A stretch of 64,000 nucleotides of DNA from JANOMH01 sp031422295. Its GTDB lineage: Bacteria > Pseudomonadota > Alphaproteobacteria > Rhodobacterales > Rhodobacteraceae. A program made the translations under genes and the position numbers. The notes under the pieces were generated by a model. It saw only the letters and a program-made list of their open reading frames with translations, did no database searches and had not been told where the DNA came from. The stretch covers positions 40,804-104,803 of the forward strand of contig JANOQM010000047.1 in NCBI GenBank assembly GCA_031422295.1, in the 5' to 3' direction. Numbering within the stretch: position 1 is the stretch's first letter; each line of letters opens with the position of its first letter. Shown piece after piece: positions 7,682 through 16,255 of the stretch.

Positions 7682-8470
7682 ATGTCCCTGCTTGAACTCG
7701 TAGACAGCCATTGCCACCTCGATTTCCCTGATTTCGATGCAGAACGCCCCGACATTATCGCCCGCGCCCTTGCCGCAGGCGTGACGCGGATGGTGACGAT
7801 TTGCACGCGGCTGCGGCAGGAACCACAGGTCCGGGCTATCGCCGAAACCTATCCATCGGTATTCTACGCCGCTGGCACCCATCCGATGAGTGCGGCCGCC
7901 GAACCCATGGCAACCGTTGAACAACTGGTTGAAATTGCACAACATCCCAAGATGATCGGGATTGGCGAGACGGGGTTGGATTACCATTATACATCCGACA
8001 GCAAGGCGGTGCAGCAAGAGTCCTTGCTGATCCATATCGAGGCCGCCCGGCAAACTGGCCTGCCGCTGATCATCCATGCGCGGGCAGCGGATGAAGATAT
8101 CGGGCGGATTTTGCGCGTGGAATACATCGCCGCGCCGTTTACCTGCGTCATGCATTGTTTTTCCAGTTCGGCGGCTTTGGCGCAAACTGCTCTCGACCTT
8201 GGGTTTTACCTGTCGATGTCGGGCATCGCGGCTTTTCCTAAGTCTCAGGAATTGCAGAATATTTTCGCGGCAGCCCCGCTGGACCGGATAGTGCTGGAAA
8301 CCGACAGCCCCTACCTCGCCCCTCCACCGCACCGGGGCAGGCGCAATGAGCCGGCTTATACGGCGCATACTGCTGCCGCCGGGGCTGCTATCTATCAGAT
8401 ATCACTGCAGGAATTCGCGGCATGCACCAGCGCGAACTTCGACCGGCTGTTCACCAAGGCGGCGCGGTGA
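7682..8470 (+). CDS. tatD: TatD family metal-dependent DNase
   Basis: A 262-residue TIM-barrel hydrolase. Metal-binding motifs are all present: DSHCHLD at the N-terminus, the glutamate in GIGETGLDYHY, LPLIIHAR, VMHCFSS and the aspartate in LETDSPYLAPPPHRG. TatD enzymes are 3'-5' exonucleases and deoxyribonucleases acting in DNA repair and degradation. The stop shares one base with the ATG of the next gene (TGATG), indicating coupled translation with the phosphodiesterase. Confidence 0.93.
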   Translation: MSLLELVDSHCHLDFPDFDAERPDIIARALAAGVTRMVTICTRLRQEPQVRAIAETYPSVFYAAGTHPMSAAAEPMATVEQLVEIAQHPKMIGIGETGLDYHYTSDSKAVQQESLLIHIEAARQTGLPLIIHARAADEDIGRILRVEYIAAPFTCVMHCFSSSAALAQTALDLGFYLSMSGIAAFPKSQELQNIFAAAPLDRIVLETDSPYLAPPPHRGRRNEPAYTAHTAAAGAAIYQISLQEFAACTSANFDRLFTKAAR

Positions 8471-9267
8471 TGGACCAGTTACACGTCACTATCCTCGGTT
8501 GTGGGTCATCGGGGGGGGTACCGCGGCTGGGCGGCGATTGGGGTGATTGCGATCCCAACAATCCAAAGAATGCGCGGCGGCGTTGTTCGCTTTTAGTGAG
8601 CCGAACCAATGGCCTGGGAACCACGCGGGTGTTGATTGACACCTCGCCCGACCTGCGGATGCAGCTGCTGGATGCAGGCGTTGGGCAGCTGGATGCAGTG
8701 ATTTATACTCATGCCCATGCCGACCACGTGCATGGAATCGACGATCTGCGGATGATCGTGTTTAACATGCGCCAACGCCTGCCCGTCTGGGCTGATGCGG
8801 GCACGTGCAATGCGCTGATGTCGCGCTTTGCCTATGCTTTTGTCCAGCCTGCAGGGTCGTCTTACCCGCCGATCTGCGACTTGAATCAGATCGACGGGCC
8901 GGTCACTATTCCCGGCGCTGGTGGCCCGATAACACTGGAGGGGTTCGCCGTAGAACATGGCGATATCAACGCCTTAGGGTTCCGTATCGGCCCCGTGGCC
9001 TACCTGCCCGATGTGTCGAATATCCCCGAAACGGTCTGGGTCACACTGCAAAACCTTGACTGCTGGATCGTCGATTGCCTGCGCCGCACGCCGCATCCCA
9101 GCCATGCGCATCTGGCGCGGACACTGGACTGGATCGGCAGGGCGGCACCCAAACAGGCGGTGCTGACCAATATGCATGTCGATCTGGACTATGCGGTTTT
9201 AGACGCTGAAACCGCCGCCCACATTACCCCGGCTTATGACGGCTTGACGCTGACCTTTGCAATATGA
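8470..9267 (+). CDS. Metallo-beta-lactamase-fold phosphodiesterase (PhnP-like)
   Basis: A 265-residue metallo-beta-lactamase-fold protein. It opens with LGCGSSGGVPRLGGDWG, the characteristic N-terminus of the PhnP / phosphoribosyl cyclic phosphodiesterase group. The dinuclear metal motif HAHADHVHGID follows, with further ligands in PDVSNIPE and in NMHVDLDY. Members hydrolyse cyclic phosphodiesters. Its usual position directly after tatD, away from phosphonate genes, suggests a general housekeeping function rather than phosphonate use. It overlaps the next gene by four bases (ATGA). Confidence 0.88.
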   Translation: MDQLHVTILGCGSSGGVPRLGGDWGDCDPNNPKNARRRCSLLVSRTNGLGTTRVLIDTSPDLRMQLLDAGVGQLDAVIYTHAHADHVHGIDDLRMIVFNMRQRLPVWADAGTCNALMSRFAYAFVQPAGSSYPPICDLNQIDGPVTIPGAGGPITLEGFAVEHGDINALGFRIGPVAYLPDVSNIPETVWVTLQNLDCWIVDCLRRTPHPSHAHLARTLDWIGRAAPKQAVLTNMHVDLDYAVLDAETAAHITPAYDGLTLTFAI

Positions 9268-10193
9268 GCGCGCTGACGTCGATCATTCTGCCGGTGTTTC
9301 TAATCATCGGCTTTGGCTATATCGCGGTCTGGCAGCGCTATTTATCGGACGAAGCCATTGATGGGCTTATGAAATTTGCCCAAGGCTTTGCAGTGCCCTG
9401 CCTGCTGTACCGGGGCATTGTCAATCTGGATCTGTCGGCCAATCTGAACCCGGGGTTGCTGGTCAGCTTTTATGGCGGGGCGCTGGCTGGGTTCTTTGTC
9501 GGGCTGCTGGGGGCCCGATATCTGTTCAGCCGACCGTGGGCAGATGCGGTGGCTATCGGCTTTGTCGGGCTGTTTTCCAACTCGCTTTTGTTGGGTTTAC
9601 CGATCACCGAACGGGCGTATGGCGATGGTGCTTTGGCAGCAAACTATGCGATTATCGCGTTTCATGCGCCGTTTTGTTACGCCGTGGGCATCACCGCGAT
9701 GGAGGTTGCCCGCGCCGGGGGTGAGGGCATCTGTAAGGTTTCGGGCAAAATCCTTAAGGCGGTTTTCAGCAATGCACTGATCATCGGGATCACTTTGGGG
9801 TTCATCGTCAATCTGGGCGGAATCCCGCAACCTGCGGTGCTGAACGACGCATTGGACATGATCGGCCGGGCCGCCCTGCCTGCGGCCTTGTTCGGCTTGG
9901 GCGGGGTCCTGTTTCGCTATCGCCCCGAGGGGGATTTGCGCACCATTCTGTTCATCACCGCTATTTCGCTGATCCTGCATCCGGCGGTGACATGGGGGCT
10001 GGGGCGGGTGATGGGGTTGGAGCAGGACACATTCAGGTCGGCGATTGTGACTGCCGCGATGGCGCCGGGGGTGAATGCCTATCTGTTTGCCAATATGTAT
10101 GGCACAGCCAAACGTGTCGCGGCGTCAGCGGTGCTGATCGGGACAGCGGCCTGCATTTTTACGGCGGCGATCTGGCTGAGTATCCTACCCTAA
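9264..10193 (+). CDS. AEC family transporter (auxin efflux carrier-like)
   Basis: A 309-residue integral membrane protein with about ten hydrophobic segments. It has the family pattern of two five-helix halves: a start SIILPVFLIIGFGYIAV, the middle NSLLLGLPITERAYG and the conserved AMAPGVNAYLFANMYG near the C-terminus. AEC carriers export or import small organic anions; the substrate here is unknown. It starts at ATGA overlapping the previous gene. Its TAA stop shares four bases (CTAA) with the stop of the convergent Hint gene. Confidence 0.88.
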   Translation: MSALTSIILPVFLIIGFGYIAVWQRYLSDEAIDGLMKFAQGFAVPCLLYRGIVNLDLSANLNPGLLVSFYGGALAGFFVGLLGARYLFSRPWADAVAIGFVGLFSNSLLLGLPITERAYGDGALAANYAIIAFHAPFCYAVGITAMEVARAGGEGICKVSGKILKAVFSNALIIGITLGFIVNLGGIPQPAVLNDALDMIGRAALPAALFGLGGVLFRYRPEGDLRTILFITAISLILHPAVTWGLGRVMGLEQDTFRSAIVTAAMAPGVNAYLFANMYGTAKRVAASAVLIGTAACIFTAAIWLSILP

Positions 10194-11209
10194 GCGGCGA
10201 GCAAAACCCGCGCCTCGGCTTGGCGCAGGGCAGTATGCACGGTCGCGCCGTAGCAACCCAATTGCAACTCCAGCTCGGGGAATATCGCAAAAATCTCGTC
10301 CCGCGTGGCCGCGTCCAGACTGCCCAGGCCGACCTCGCCGGGATGAAAACTTTCGGTGGCAACACCTTCGGAAAAGATCACCTGATGGGTGTCAAACATC
10401 AAGTGGTGATAGTCCACGATGCCGCCATGATCGATGACCACATCGCGGCCATTGACGAAATGCAGGGCCGGGACCAGCACATTATCCTGCCCCAGCCATA
10501 ATTCCGACCGCCAGTCCGACACCCGGATGCGGTGTTGCGGTGACAGGCGCAGGGGGCGGGTGTTTCCGATGGCCCCGGTTTGAAACAGCACGGGGGCGAA
10601 TTTGCCCCATGCCGGAAACTGCCGCGATGACCGCCAGCGCACCGGTTGCAAGCCGTCCTGTGCGGTCAGGACCAAGGTGCCGACGCCAATTTGTTCCACA
10701 GGGCACGGACCTGTCGCAGTTTCGATCAAAGTCCCTGCGGCAAAGCAGACGGGGGTCGCATAGGTTGTTGAATTGAAATTCGGCCCTTCAAAGTTCGACA
10801 CAACGGTCAGCGGCACATTTCGCGGCGGAAACCCGCCCGGCCCGCCGATAAAGGCCAGCCCTTCGATCGTGGCATAGGCCGGGGTGGAATTGGTGACGTT
10901 GAACCCGACAACCGTCCAGGTATTGATCCCATCGGTCAGGGTCAGGCCATATTCGGCCTCGACTCCGGTGTTGTTCGCATAGCTGGTGCCATTGATCGTC
11001 TGCGCCCCGTTCAGGCGCTGTGTCCCAGTGTCATTGTCCTGAAAATTCGCGTCATTATCGTTGATTGCGACCGGATACCAGTCGTTTGAATTCAGCGTGA
11101 TGGTCCGGCCAACCAGATGCACACCGGTGCCTTGGGTGACGCCATCCAGAATGGCCCCGCCGCTGATCGTCATGTCGGTTTCGTTCAGGACATAGATTGA
11201 ATAGGGCAT
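10190..11209 (-). CDS. Secreted-type Hint-domain protein
   Basis: A 339-residue protein. Residues 1–150 form an Asn/Thr/Gly-rich beta domain with no clear signal peptide. From Cys155 (CFAAGTLIETATGPCPVEQI) a Hint (hedgehog/intein) domain begins, with the SPQHRIRVSDWR motif carrying the conserved His and a later VDYHHLMFDTHQVIFSEGVATESFHPG block. By family knowledge Hint domains cleave the peptide bond before the Cys. This architecture is common in roseobacters, and secretion is probably by a type I system without classical signal. Related in its C-terminal half to the larger protein at 16256–18520; both flank the ABC operon. Confidence 0.85.
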   Translation of the reverse strand: MPYSIYVLNETDMTISGGAILDGVTQGTGVHLVGRTITLNSNDWYPVAINDNDANFQDNDTGTQRLNGAQTINGTSYANNTGVEAEYGLTLTDGINTWTVVGFNVTNSTPAYATIEGLAFIGGPGGFPPRNVPLTVVSNFEGPNFNSTTYATPVCFAAGTLIETATGPCPVEQIGVGTLVLTAQDGLQPVRWRSSRQFPAWGKFAPVLFQTGAIGNTRPLRLSPQHRIRVSDWRSELWLGQDNVLVPALHFVNGRDVVIDHGGIVDYHHLMFDTHQVIFSEGVATESFHPGEVGLGSLDAATRDEIFAIFPELELQLGCYGATVHTALRQAEARVLLAA

Positions 11210-11307
11210 AACCGGGATCCATTGCTTGCGGATGACCGGTTATTGTCGCCAGATTGAGAACGCAGTAAGGCGGCAAATTGACCTTATGGCGGTCAATTGC
11301 GGCAGGG

Positions 11308-12159
11308 TTAACTGGCTGATAACCCGCGCAACCGTTCGGATCGGCGGCGCAGAATTTCCAGTGTCGCCAGCAATAAAACCGAAATGGCGACCAGCACCAC
11401 GGCGGCGGCCAGAATGGTGGGGCTGATCTGTTCGCGCAATCCGGTAAACATCTGCCATGGCAGAGTTTTTTGACCAGCAGCGCCGAGGAAAAGCACGACG
11501 ACGACTTCGTCAAACGAGGTGATGAAGGCGAATAATGCCCCCGATATCACGCCGGGCAGGATCAGTGGCATCTGCACCCGGAAAAACGTCGTCACCGGGT
11601 TGGCCCCCATGCTGGCTGCGGCCCGGGTCAGCGACCGGTCAAACCCCACCAATGTTGCCGTAACCGTGATAATCACAAAAGGCACACCCAAGGCCGCATG
11701 GGCCAGCACGACCCCCCAATAGGTGCCTTGCAGCCCGATCCGGGAGTAAAAGAAATACATCCCCGCCGCCGAAATGATCAGCGGCACGATCATTGGTGAA
11801 ATCAGGATCGCCATGATCGCCCGTTTGAACGGCACATGGCTTTGGCTCAGCCCCATCGCCGCCAATGTGCCCAGCGAGACTGATATGAGCGTGGCCACCG
11901 GCGCGATCTTGATCGAATTCCACAGCGGCCCCTGCCAGTCCGGGTTGGTAAAGAAATCGGCAAAATGTTTGGTGGAAAAGCCTGCAGGGTCAAGCCGCAG
12001 CATTTCAGGGGTAAAGGTAAAGAAATCCTTGGCGTTAAAGGCCAGCGGGATGATGATCAGGATCGGGGCGATCAGAAAGAAAAAGATCAGCCCGCAGATG
12101 ACACGGAAGGCGTAATACCAGATGCGCTGGCCGGTGGTGGCATAGATTGGCAAAGCCAT
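11308..12159 (-). CDS. potC: ABC transporter permease, PotC type (spermidine/putrescine)
   Basis: A 283-residue inner-membrane permease with six predicted helices and the EAA loop (SLTRAAASMGANPVTTFFRVQMPLILPG written in parts: RAAASMGAN ... LILPGVISG). It is the last gene of a four-gene minus-strand operon (ATPase, binding protein, PotB, PotC), starting four bases after potB ends. The family imports polyamines or related cations. The true ligand may be another amine, so the symbol is by similarity. Confidence 0.85.
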   Translation of the reverse strand: MALPIYATTGQRIWYYAFRVICGLIFFFLIAPILIIIPLAFNAKDFFTFTPEMLRLDPAGFSTKHFADFFTNPDWQGPLWNSIKIAPVATLISVSLGTLAAMGLSQSHVPFKRAIMAILISPMIVPLIISAAGMYFFYSRIGLQGTYWGVVLAHAALGVPFVIITVTATLVGFDRSLTRAAASMGANPVTTFFRVQMPLILPGVISGALFAFITSFDEVVVVLFLGAAGQKTLPWQMFTGLREQISPTILAAAVVLVAISVLLLATLEILRRRSERLRGLSAS

Positions 12160-12163
12160 GGCC

Positions 12164-13705
12164 CTAGCCCCCCAGTTTCACATTGTCGATGCCGACGATC
12201 CGGTCATAGGCCCAATACAGCGCCAGAACCAAGGCCAGCAATATCGCCCCCAGCGCCGCGGCCAACCCCCAGTTCAGCGAGGTGCCGATGTGATAGGCAA
12301 TGCGGTTCGAGATGAACACGCCTTTGTTGCCGCCCACCAATTCGGGGGTGATATAATAGCCGATGGCAAGGATGAACACCAATATCGACCCGGCCCCGAT
12401 GCCCGGAACGCTTTGCGGAAAATACACCCGCCAGAAGGCGGTCCAGTTGGTCGCCCCCAATGATTTCGCAGCCCGCAGATAGGTGGGCGGAATGCCTTTC
12501 ATCACCGAATACAGCGGCAATATCATGAACGGCATCAGGATATGGGTCATGGCAATGATTGTGCCGGTCTGGTTGTTGATCAGCACCAGCCGCCCGTCAT
12601 CGGCAACAAAACCGATCCAGACCAGCAGGTCATTGATCACCCCCTGGGCCTGCAGCAACACTTTCCAGGCGCTGGTGCGGACCAGAAGCGAGGTCCAGAA
12701 TGGCAAAAGCACAAGGATCATCAGCAGGTTGGCGGTTTTATTGGGGAGGTTGGCCAGGAGCCACGCAATCGGATAGCCCAGTAGAATGCAGGTCGCGGTG
12801 ATTGTTACTGACAGGATGATCGTGCGGATGAACATGGTGATATAAACCCGCTCATCGGCCGGGCGCATTTCGATCCCATCCGCACCGATCTGCATATCGA
12901 CGGCATTCAGGAAATAGCCGGGGGTGAAATTGCCACTATAGGTCTGGATCGTGCGCCAGACAGCGGGGTTCAGCCATTCGGGGTCGGAATTGGCGAACTG
13001 ATCACGGATGCTGACCGGGGTGAAACCGGAGGTGTCAACGGCGGGGATCAGCCCTTCGGTCATGGCCCCGGCGGCCAGATCGCGGTAGAGGGCAGTATAA
13101 ACGAAATCGGGGATGTCTTCCGCCGCCGGGTCATCTTCCTTGACCTCGCGGATCATCTGCGCCCAGCCCTGATAGGCGCTGGTGGTTTGCGGGAATGTGG
13201 CCGTCAGATCGGCGGCCATCGACGCTGTGTTCATCCAGTCCGCCCATTGCGCCGGGTCGGCAAAGGCCGGGTCGGCGGCGGTGAACTGGTCACGGTAGCT
13301 GCCGGTTTCAAACCCGCCCACATCACGGCCCGTCGCCCGCATCAGCGATGACATGCCGCCCATTTCATAATTCAGCCGGGTGCCCAGCCGCGTGTGCAGC
13401 TTGTATTCTTCGGCAATCATCATGTCGGTGTAGAAGGCCGCGAACACAGCTTCGGACGGGGGTTCGCCGGTGCCGGGGTCATAAGCGGCTAATGCCACGA
13501 CAGTGCGCGGCAAGGTTTCGCTGACCATCTGGTTTTCAACAGACCGGAACAGCATGTCGGCAATCGGGGCGATAAAGCTGATCATGACGAAGGCCAGCAA
13601 GGGTGCAATCAGCAGCAGGGCGCGCAGTTTTTGCCGCCGCAGGGCGCGGTTCAGGCTGACGCGCAGCGGTTTGCCATCGGCGGACAGGACAAGATCAGCG
13701 GCCAT
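12164..13705 (-). CDS. potB: ABC transporter permease, PotB type, with large periplasmic loop
   Basis: A 513-residue permease. Ordinary PotB proteins have about 285 residues. The first transmembrane helix (LLLIAPLLAFVMISFIAPI) is followed by an extra hydrophilic stretch of roughly 230 residues before the second helix. The remaining five helices and the EAA loop (YLRAAKSLGATNWTAFWRVYFP) are normal. The loop contains two similar segments, SYRDQFTAADPAFADPAQW and SIRDQFANSDPEWLNPAVW, suggesting an internal duplication. The loop should face the periplasm and may contact the binding protein. The gene lies between the binding protein (13763–14902) and potC. Confidence 0.87.
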   Translation of the reverse strand: MAADLVLSADGKPLRVSLNRALRRQKLRALLLIAPLLAFVMISFIAPIADMLFRSVENQMVSETLPRTVVALAAYDPGTGEPPSEAVFAAFYTDMMIAEEYKLHTRLGTRLNYEMGGMSSLMRATGRDVGGFETGSYRDQFTAADPAFADPAQWADWMNTASMAADLTATFPQTTSAYQGWAQMIREVKEDDPAAEDIPDFVYTALYRDLAAGAMTEGLIPAVDTSGFTPVSIRDQFANSDPEWLNPAVWRTIQTYSGNFTPGYFLNAVDMQIGADGIEMRPADERVYITMFIRTIILSVTITATCILLGYPIAWLLANLPNKTANLLMILVLLPFWTSLLVRTSAWKVLLQAQGVINDLLVWIGFVADDGRLVLINNQTGTIIAMTHILMPFMILPLYSVMKGIPPTYLRAAKSLGATNWTAFWRVYFPQSVPGIGAGSILVFILAIGYYITPELVGGNKGVFISNRIAYHIGTSLNWGLAAALGAILLALVLALYWAYDRIVGIDNVKLGG

Positions 13706-13762
13706 GTTCGGCTTTCTTGGTAAAAAAAGGGCGGGGTCCGTATTGGCCCCCGCCCGATCCGA

Positions 13763-14902
13763 TTATTGTGCCAGCCACGCCTGGAATTTGGCGTCAACTT
13801 CGTCGGAATTGTCAGCCCACCATTCGATGTTGTTGACAAGAAAGTTGGTCTGGTTCGCCGGGTTGGTTGGCATGTGCTGCGCCATGTCGATGCCCAGCGT
13901 GGCATGCATTCCCACCAGCGGCTGCGATGACGCGCGGGCCGGACCATACGAGATATACAGCGCCTGATCGGCCAGACGCTGCGTGTCGGTCGCAAAGTTG
14001 AGGAAGTGCATGACGCGGTTCATCCGGGCCTCGTCCAGACCGGTGGGCACAACCCAACCGTCAAAGTCGAACACCTGATAATCCCACAGCATCGACACCG
14101 GCACTTTTTGCTCTTCGATGACCGAGAACAGACGACCGTTATAGGTGCTGCCCATGACCACTTCGTTATCGGCCAACAGTTGCGGGGTTTCTGCACCGGC
14201 GGACCACCAGATCACGCTATCCTTGATCGTGTCCAGCTTGGCCAAGGCCCGCTCGACCCCGCCTTCGGATGACAGGGTGGTGTAAAGGTCGGCTTGCGCC
14301 ACGCCGTCACACAGCAAGGCCCATTCGAGGTTTTTCTTCGGACGGCTTTCCAGTGCCCGCATGCCGGGGAAGGTTTCCAGATCGAACACGGCGCAGATGC
14401 TGTCGGGCACAGCGCCATTCCAGGCGGCGACGTCATTGCGATAGCCAAAGGTGGTCGAGAACACGATCTGCGGGATGAAGCAGTCGTTGATCAGCGACGG
14501 GCCAAAGTCGGCGGTGGGGGTTGACCCGTCGGTACCGGCGGCAAGGGCTGTATCAAAGTCAATCTCCAAGGCCAGACCTTCGTCACAGGCGCGTTGGGCA
14601 TCGGGGCCTTCGACATCGACCAGATCATAGGTCATATTGCCGGCCTCGTTGGCGGCGCGCAGTTTGGCGATGCTTTCGTTTGCGCCCTCGTCCCAGGTGA
14701 TGACGGTGCCGGTCAGTTCTGTATAGGGGGCCGCATAGGCAGCCAACTGACTGGCCTGATAGGCGCCGCCCCAGGACATCAATACCATTGAATCGGAACA
14801 GTTTTCACATTCCGCCAAGGCGTGGCTTTCGGCATTTGCAATCATGCCGAACATCGGTGTGAAAGACAGGGCAGTCGCCCCAAGCAGTGTGGTCAGTTTC
14901 AT
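13763..14902 (-). CDS. ABC transporter substrate-binding protein (PotD-like)
   Basis: A 379-residue exported protein. The signal peptide (TLLGATALSFTPMFGMIANA) is followed by a Cys pair (ECENCSD) and the bacterial extracellular solute-binding fold with VLMSWGGAYQASQ, typical of polyamine and related binding proteins. Tryptophan and acidic residues that would cage an amine occur in VIWWSAG and DGWVVPTG. GGGAG precedes the ATG. It is the second gene of the operon, after the ATPase, which is less usual for pot operons but common in this permease subgroup. Ligand unproven. Confidence 0.87.
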   Translation of the reverse strand: MKLTTLLGATALSFTPMFGMIANAESHALAECENCSDSMVLMSWGGAYQASQLAAYAAPYTELTGTVITWDEGANESIAKLRAANEAGNMTYDLVDVEGPDAQRACDEGLALEIDFDTALAAGTDGSTPTADFGPSLINDCFIPQIVFSTTFGYRNDVAAWNGAVPDSICAVFDLETFPGMRALESRPKKNLEWALLCDGVAQADLYTTLSSEGGVERALAKLDTIKDSVIWWSAGAETPQLLADNEVVMGSTYNGRLFSVIEEQKVPVSMLWDYQVFDFDGWVVPTGLDEARMNRVMHFLNFATDTQRLADQALYISYGPARASSQPLVGMHATLGIDMAQHMPTNPANQTNFLVNNIEWWADNSDEVDAKFQAWLAQ

Positions 14903-14965
14903 TTGTCGTCTCCCTAGTGGTTTTATGGTCGTTTCTTTGCGGGCAACCGACTGCCCAATCGTGAG

Positions 14966-16075
14966 TTAGGACGCGTCCAGCGCCCGGCAATCGTCGGGCA
15001 GCCAGCCGATATCGATCATCGTGCCGGGGGTCAGGCGGACCTGATCGGGGGCGTTGCGGGTTTTGATGATAAAATCATCTTTGCCCGCGACGCGCAGCCG
15101 GGTGCGGAAGATATCGCCCATATAGATGAACTCCAGCACTTCGGCCCGCAGCGTATGGACGCCGTCCCGCAGGCGGCGCTTGTCAATCTCGACCCGTTCG
15201 GGGCGGATCGACACTTTGGTCCGCTCGCCGATTTTGGTGACATTGACAGGCTTGGCGTCAATCTCGTCACCAGTGTCGAGTTTGACGACACAAGAGTCGG
15301 ATTTCATCTGGGTCACGGTGCCCAGCATGGTGTTGTTTTCACCAATGAACTGGGCCACGAAACTGTTGGCCGGGGCCTCGTATAATTCATCCGGGGCGGC
15401 CAGTTGCTGAATCCGGCCATCGTTGAACACGGCGACGCGGTCTGACATGGTCAACGCTTCGGTCTGGTCATGGGTGACGTAAACCACGGTAATCCCAAGG
15501 TTATCCGCGATATGCTTGATCTCGAACTGCATATGTTCGCGCAACTGCTTGTCCAGCGCGCCCAAAGGTTCATCCATCAGCACCAATTCGGGTTCGAAAA
15601 CCAGCGCGCGGGCCAATGCCACGCGTTGCTGCTGACCACCTGACAATTGCGCCGGGCGACGGCCGCCAAACTGGCCCATCTGGACCATATCCAGTGCGCG
15701 TTTCACCTTGGCCTCGCGGTCGGTTTTGCCGATCTTGCGGACCTCGAGCGGAAACGACAGATTTTCGGCCACCGACATATGCGGGAACAGGGCGTAGTTC
15801 TGAAACACCATGCCGATGCCGCGCTTGTGCGGCGGGATGTTGTTGATCGGTTTGCCCGCCAGCCGGATATCGCCGTGCGTCGCGGTTTCAAATCCGGCCA
15901 GCATCATCAGGCAGGTGGTTTTGCCCGATCCTGACGGGCCCAGCATGGTCAGAAACTCGCCTTTGGGCAATGACAGGTTCAGGTCTTTGACGACCAGCGA
16001 AATTCCATCATAGCTTTTCTGGACGCGTTCGAATTCAACGAACGCCTCCCCCGCGGTGGCATTGACCAAAAGCAC
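14966..16075 (-). CDS. potA: ABC transporter ATP-binding protein, PotA type
   Basis: A 369-residue cytoplasmic ATPase. Walker A is LGPSGSGKTTC, the signature is LSGGQQQRVALARAL, Walker B is LVLMDEPLGALD, and the switch histidine is in VYVTHDQTEALT. A C-terminal TOBE domain (from about residue 240, NNTMLGTV) is present as in PotA/UgpC. It is the first gene of the minus-strand operon and drives import through the PotB/PotC pair encoded downstream. The promoter must lie in 16076–16255, where I see no clear consensus. Confidence 0.92.
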   Translation of the reverse strand: MLLVNATAGEAFVEFERVQKSYDGISLVVKDLNLSLPKGEFLTMLGPSGSGKTTCLMMLAGFETATHGDIRLAGKPINNIPPHKRGIGMVFQNYALFPHMSVAENLSFPLEVRKIGKTDREAKVKRALDMVQMGQFGGRRPAQLSGGQQQRVALARALVFEPELVLMDEPLGALDKQLREHMQFEIKHIADNLGITVVYVTHDQTEALTMSDRVAVFNDGRIQQLAAPDELYEAPANSFVAQFIGENNTMLGTVTQMKSDSCVVKLDTGDEIDAKPVNVTKIGERTKVSIRPERVEIDKRRLRDGVHTLRAEVLEFIYMGDIFRTRLRVAGKDDFIIKTRNAPDQVRLTPGTMIDIGWLPDDCRALDAS

Positions 16076-16255
16076 CTCCCTGACGTCACGGCAGATTTTT
16101 CTGCACTTCTCAGAACATGACTAAACCGAAGGCTGACTGAATATGCAACAGGATTGGACGGTTGTCGGGCATGTTTGTGATAACACGCAACAAGTGACCG
16201 CCAAAATCAGCTTTGGCAGGACAATGGGCTAAAAATCAGTCTGTTGCAGGAAATT

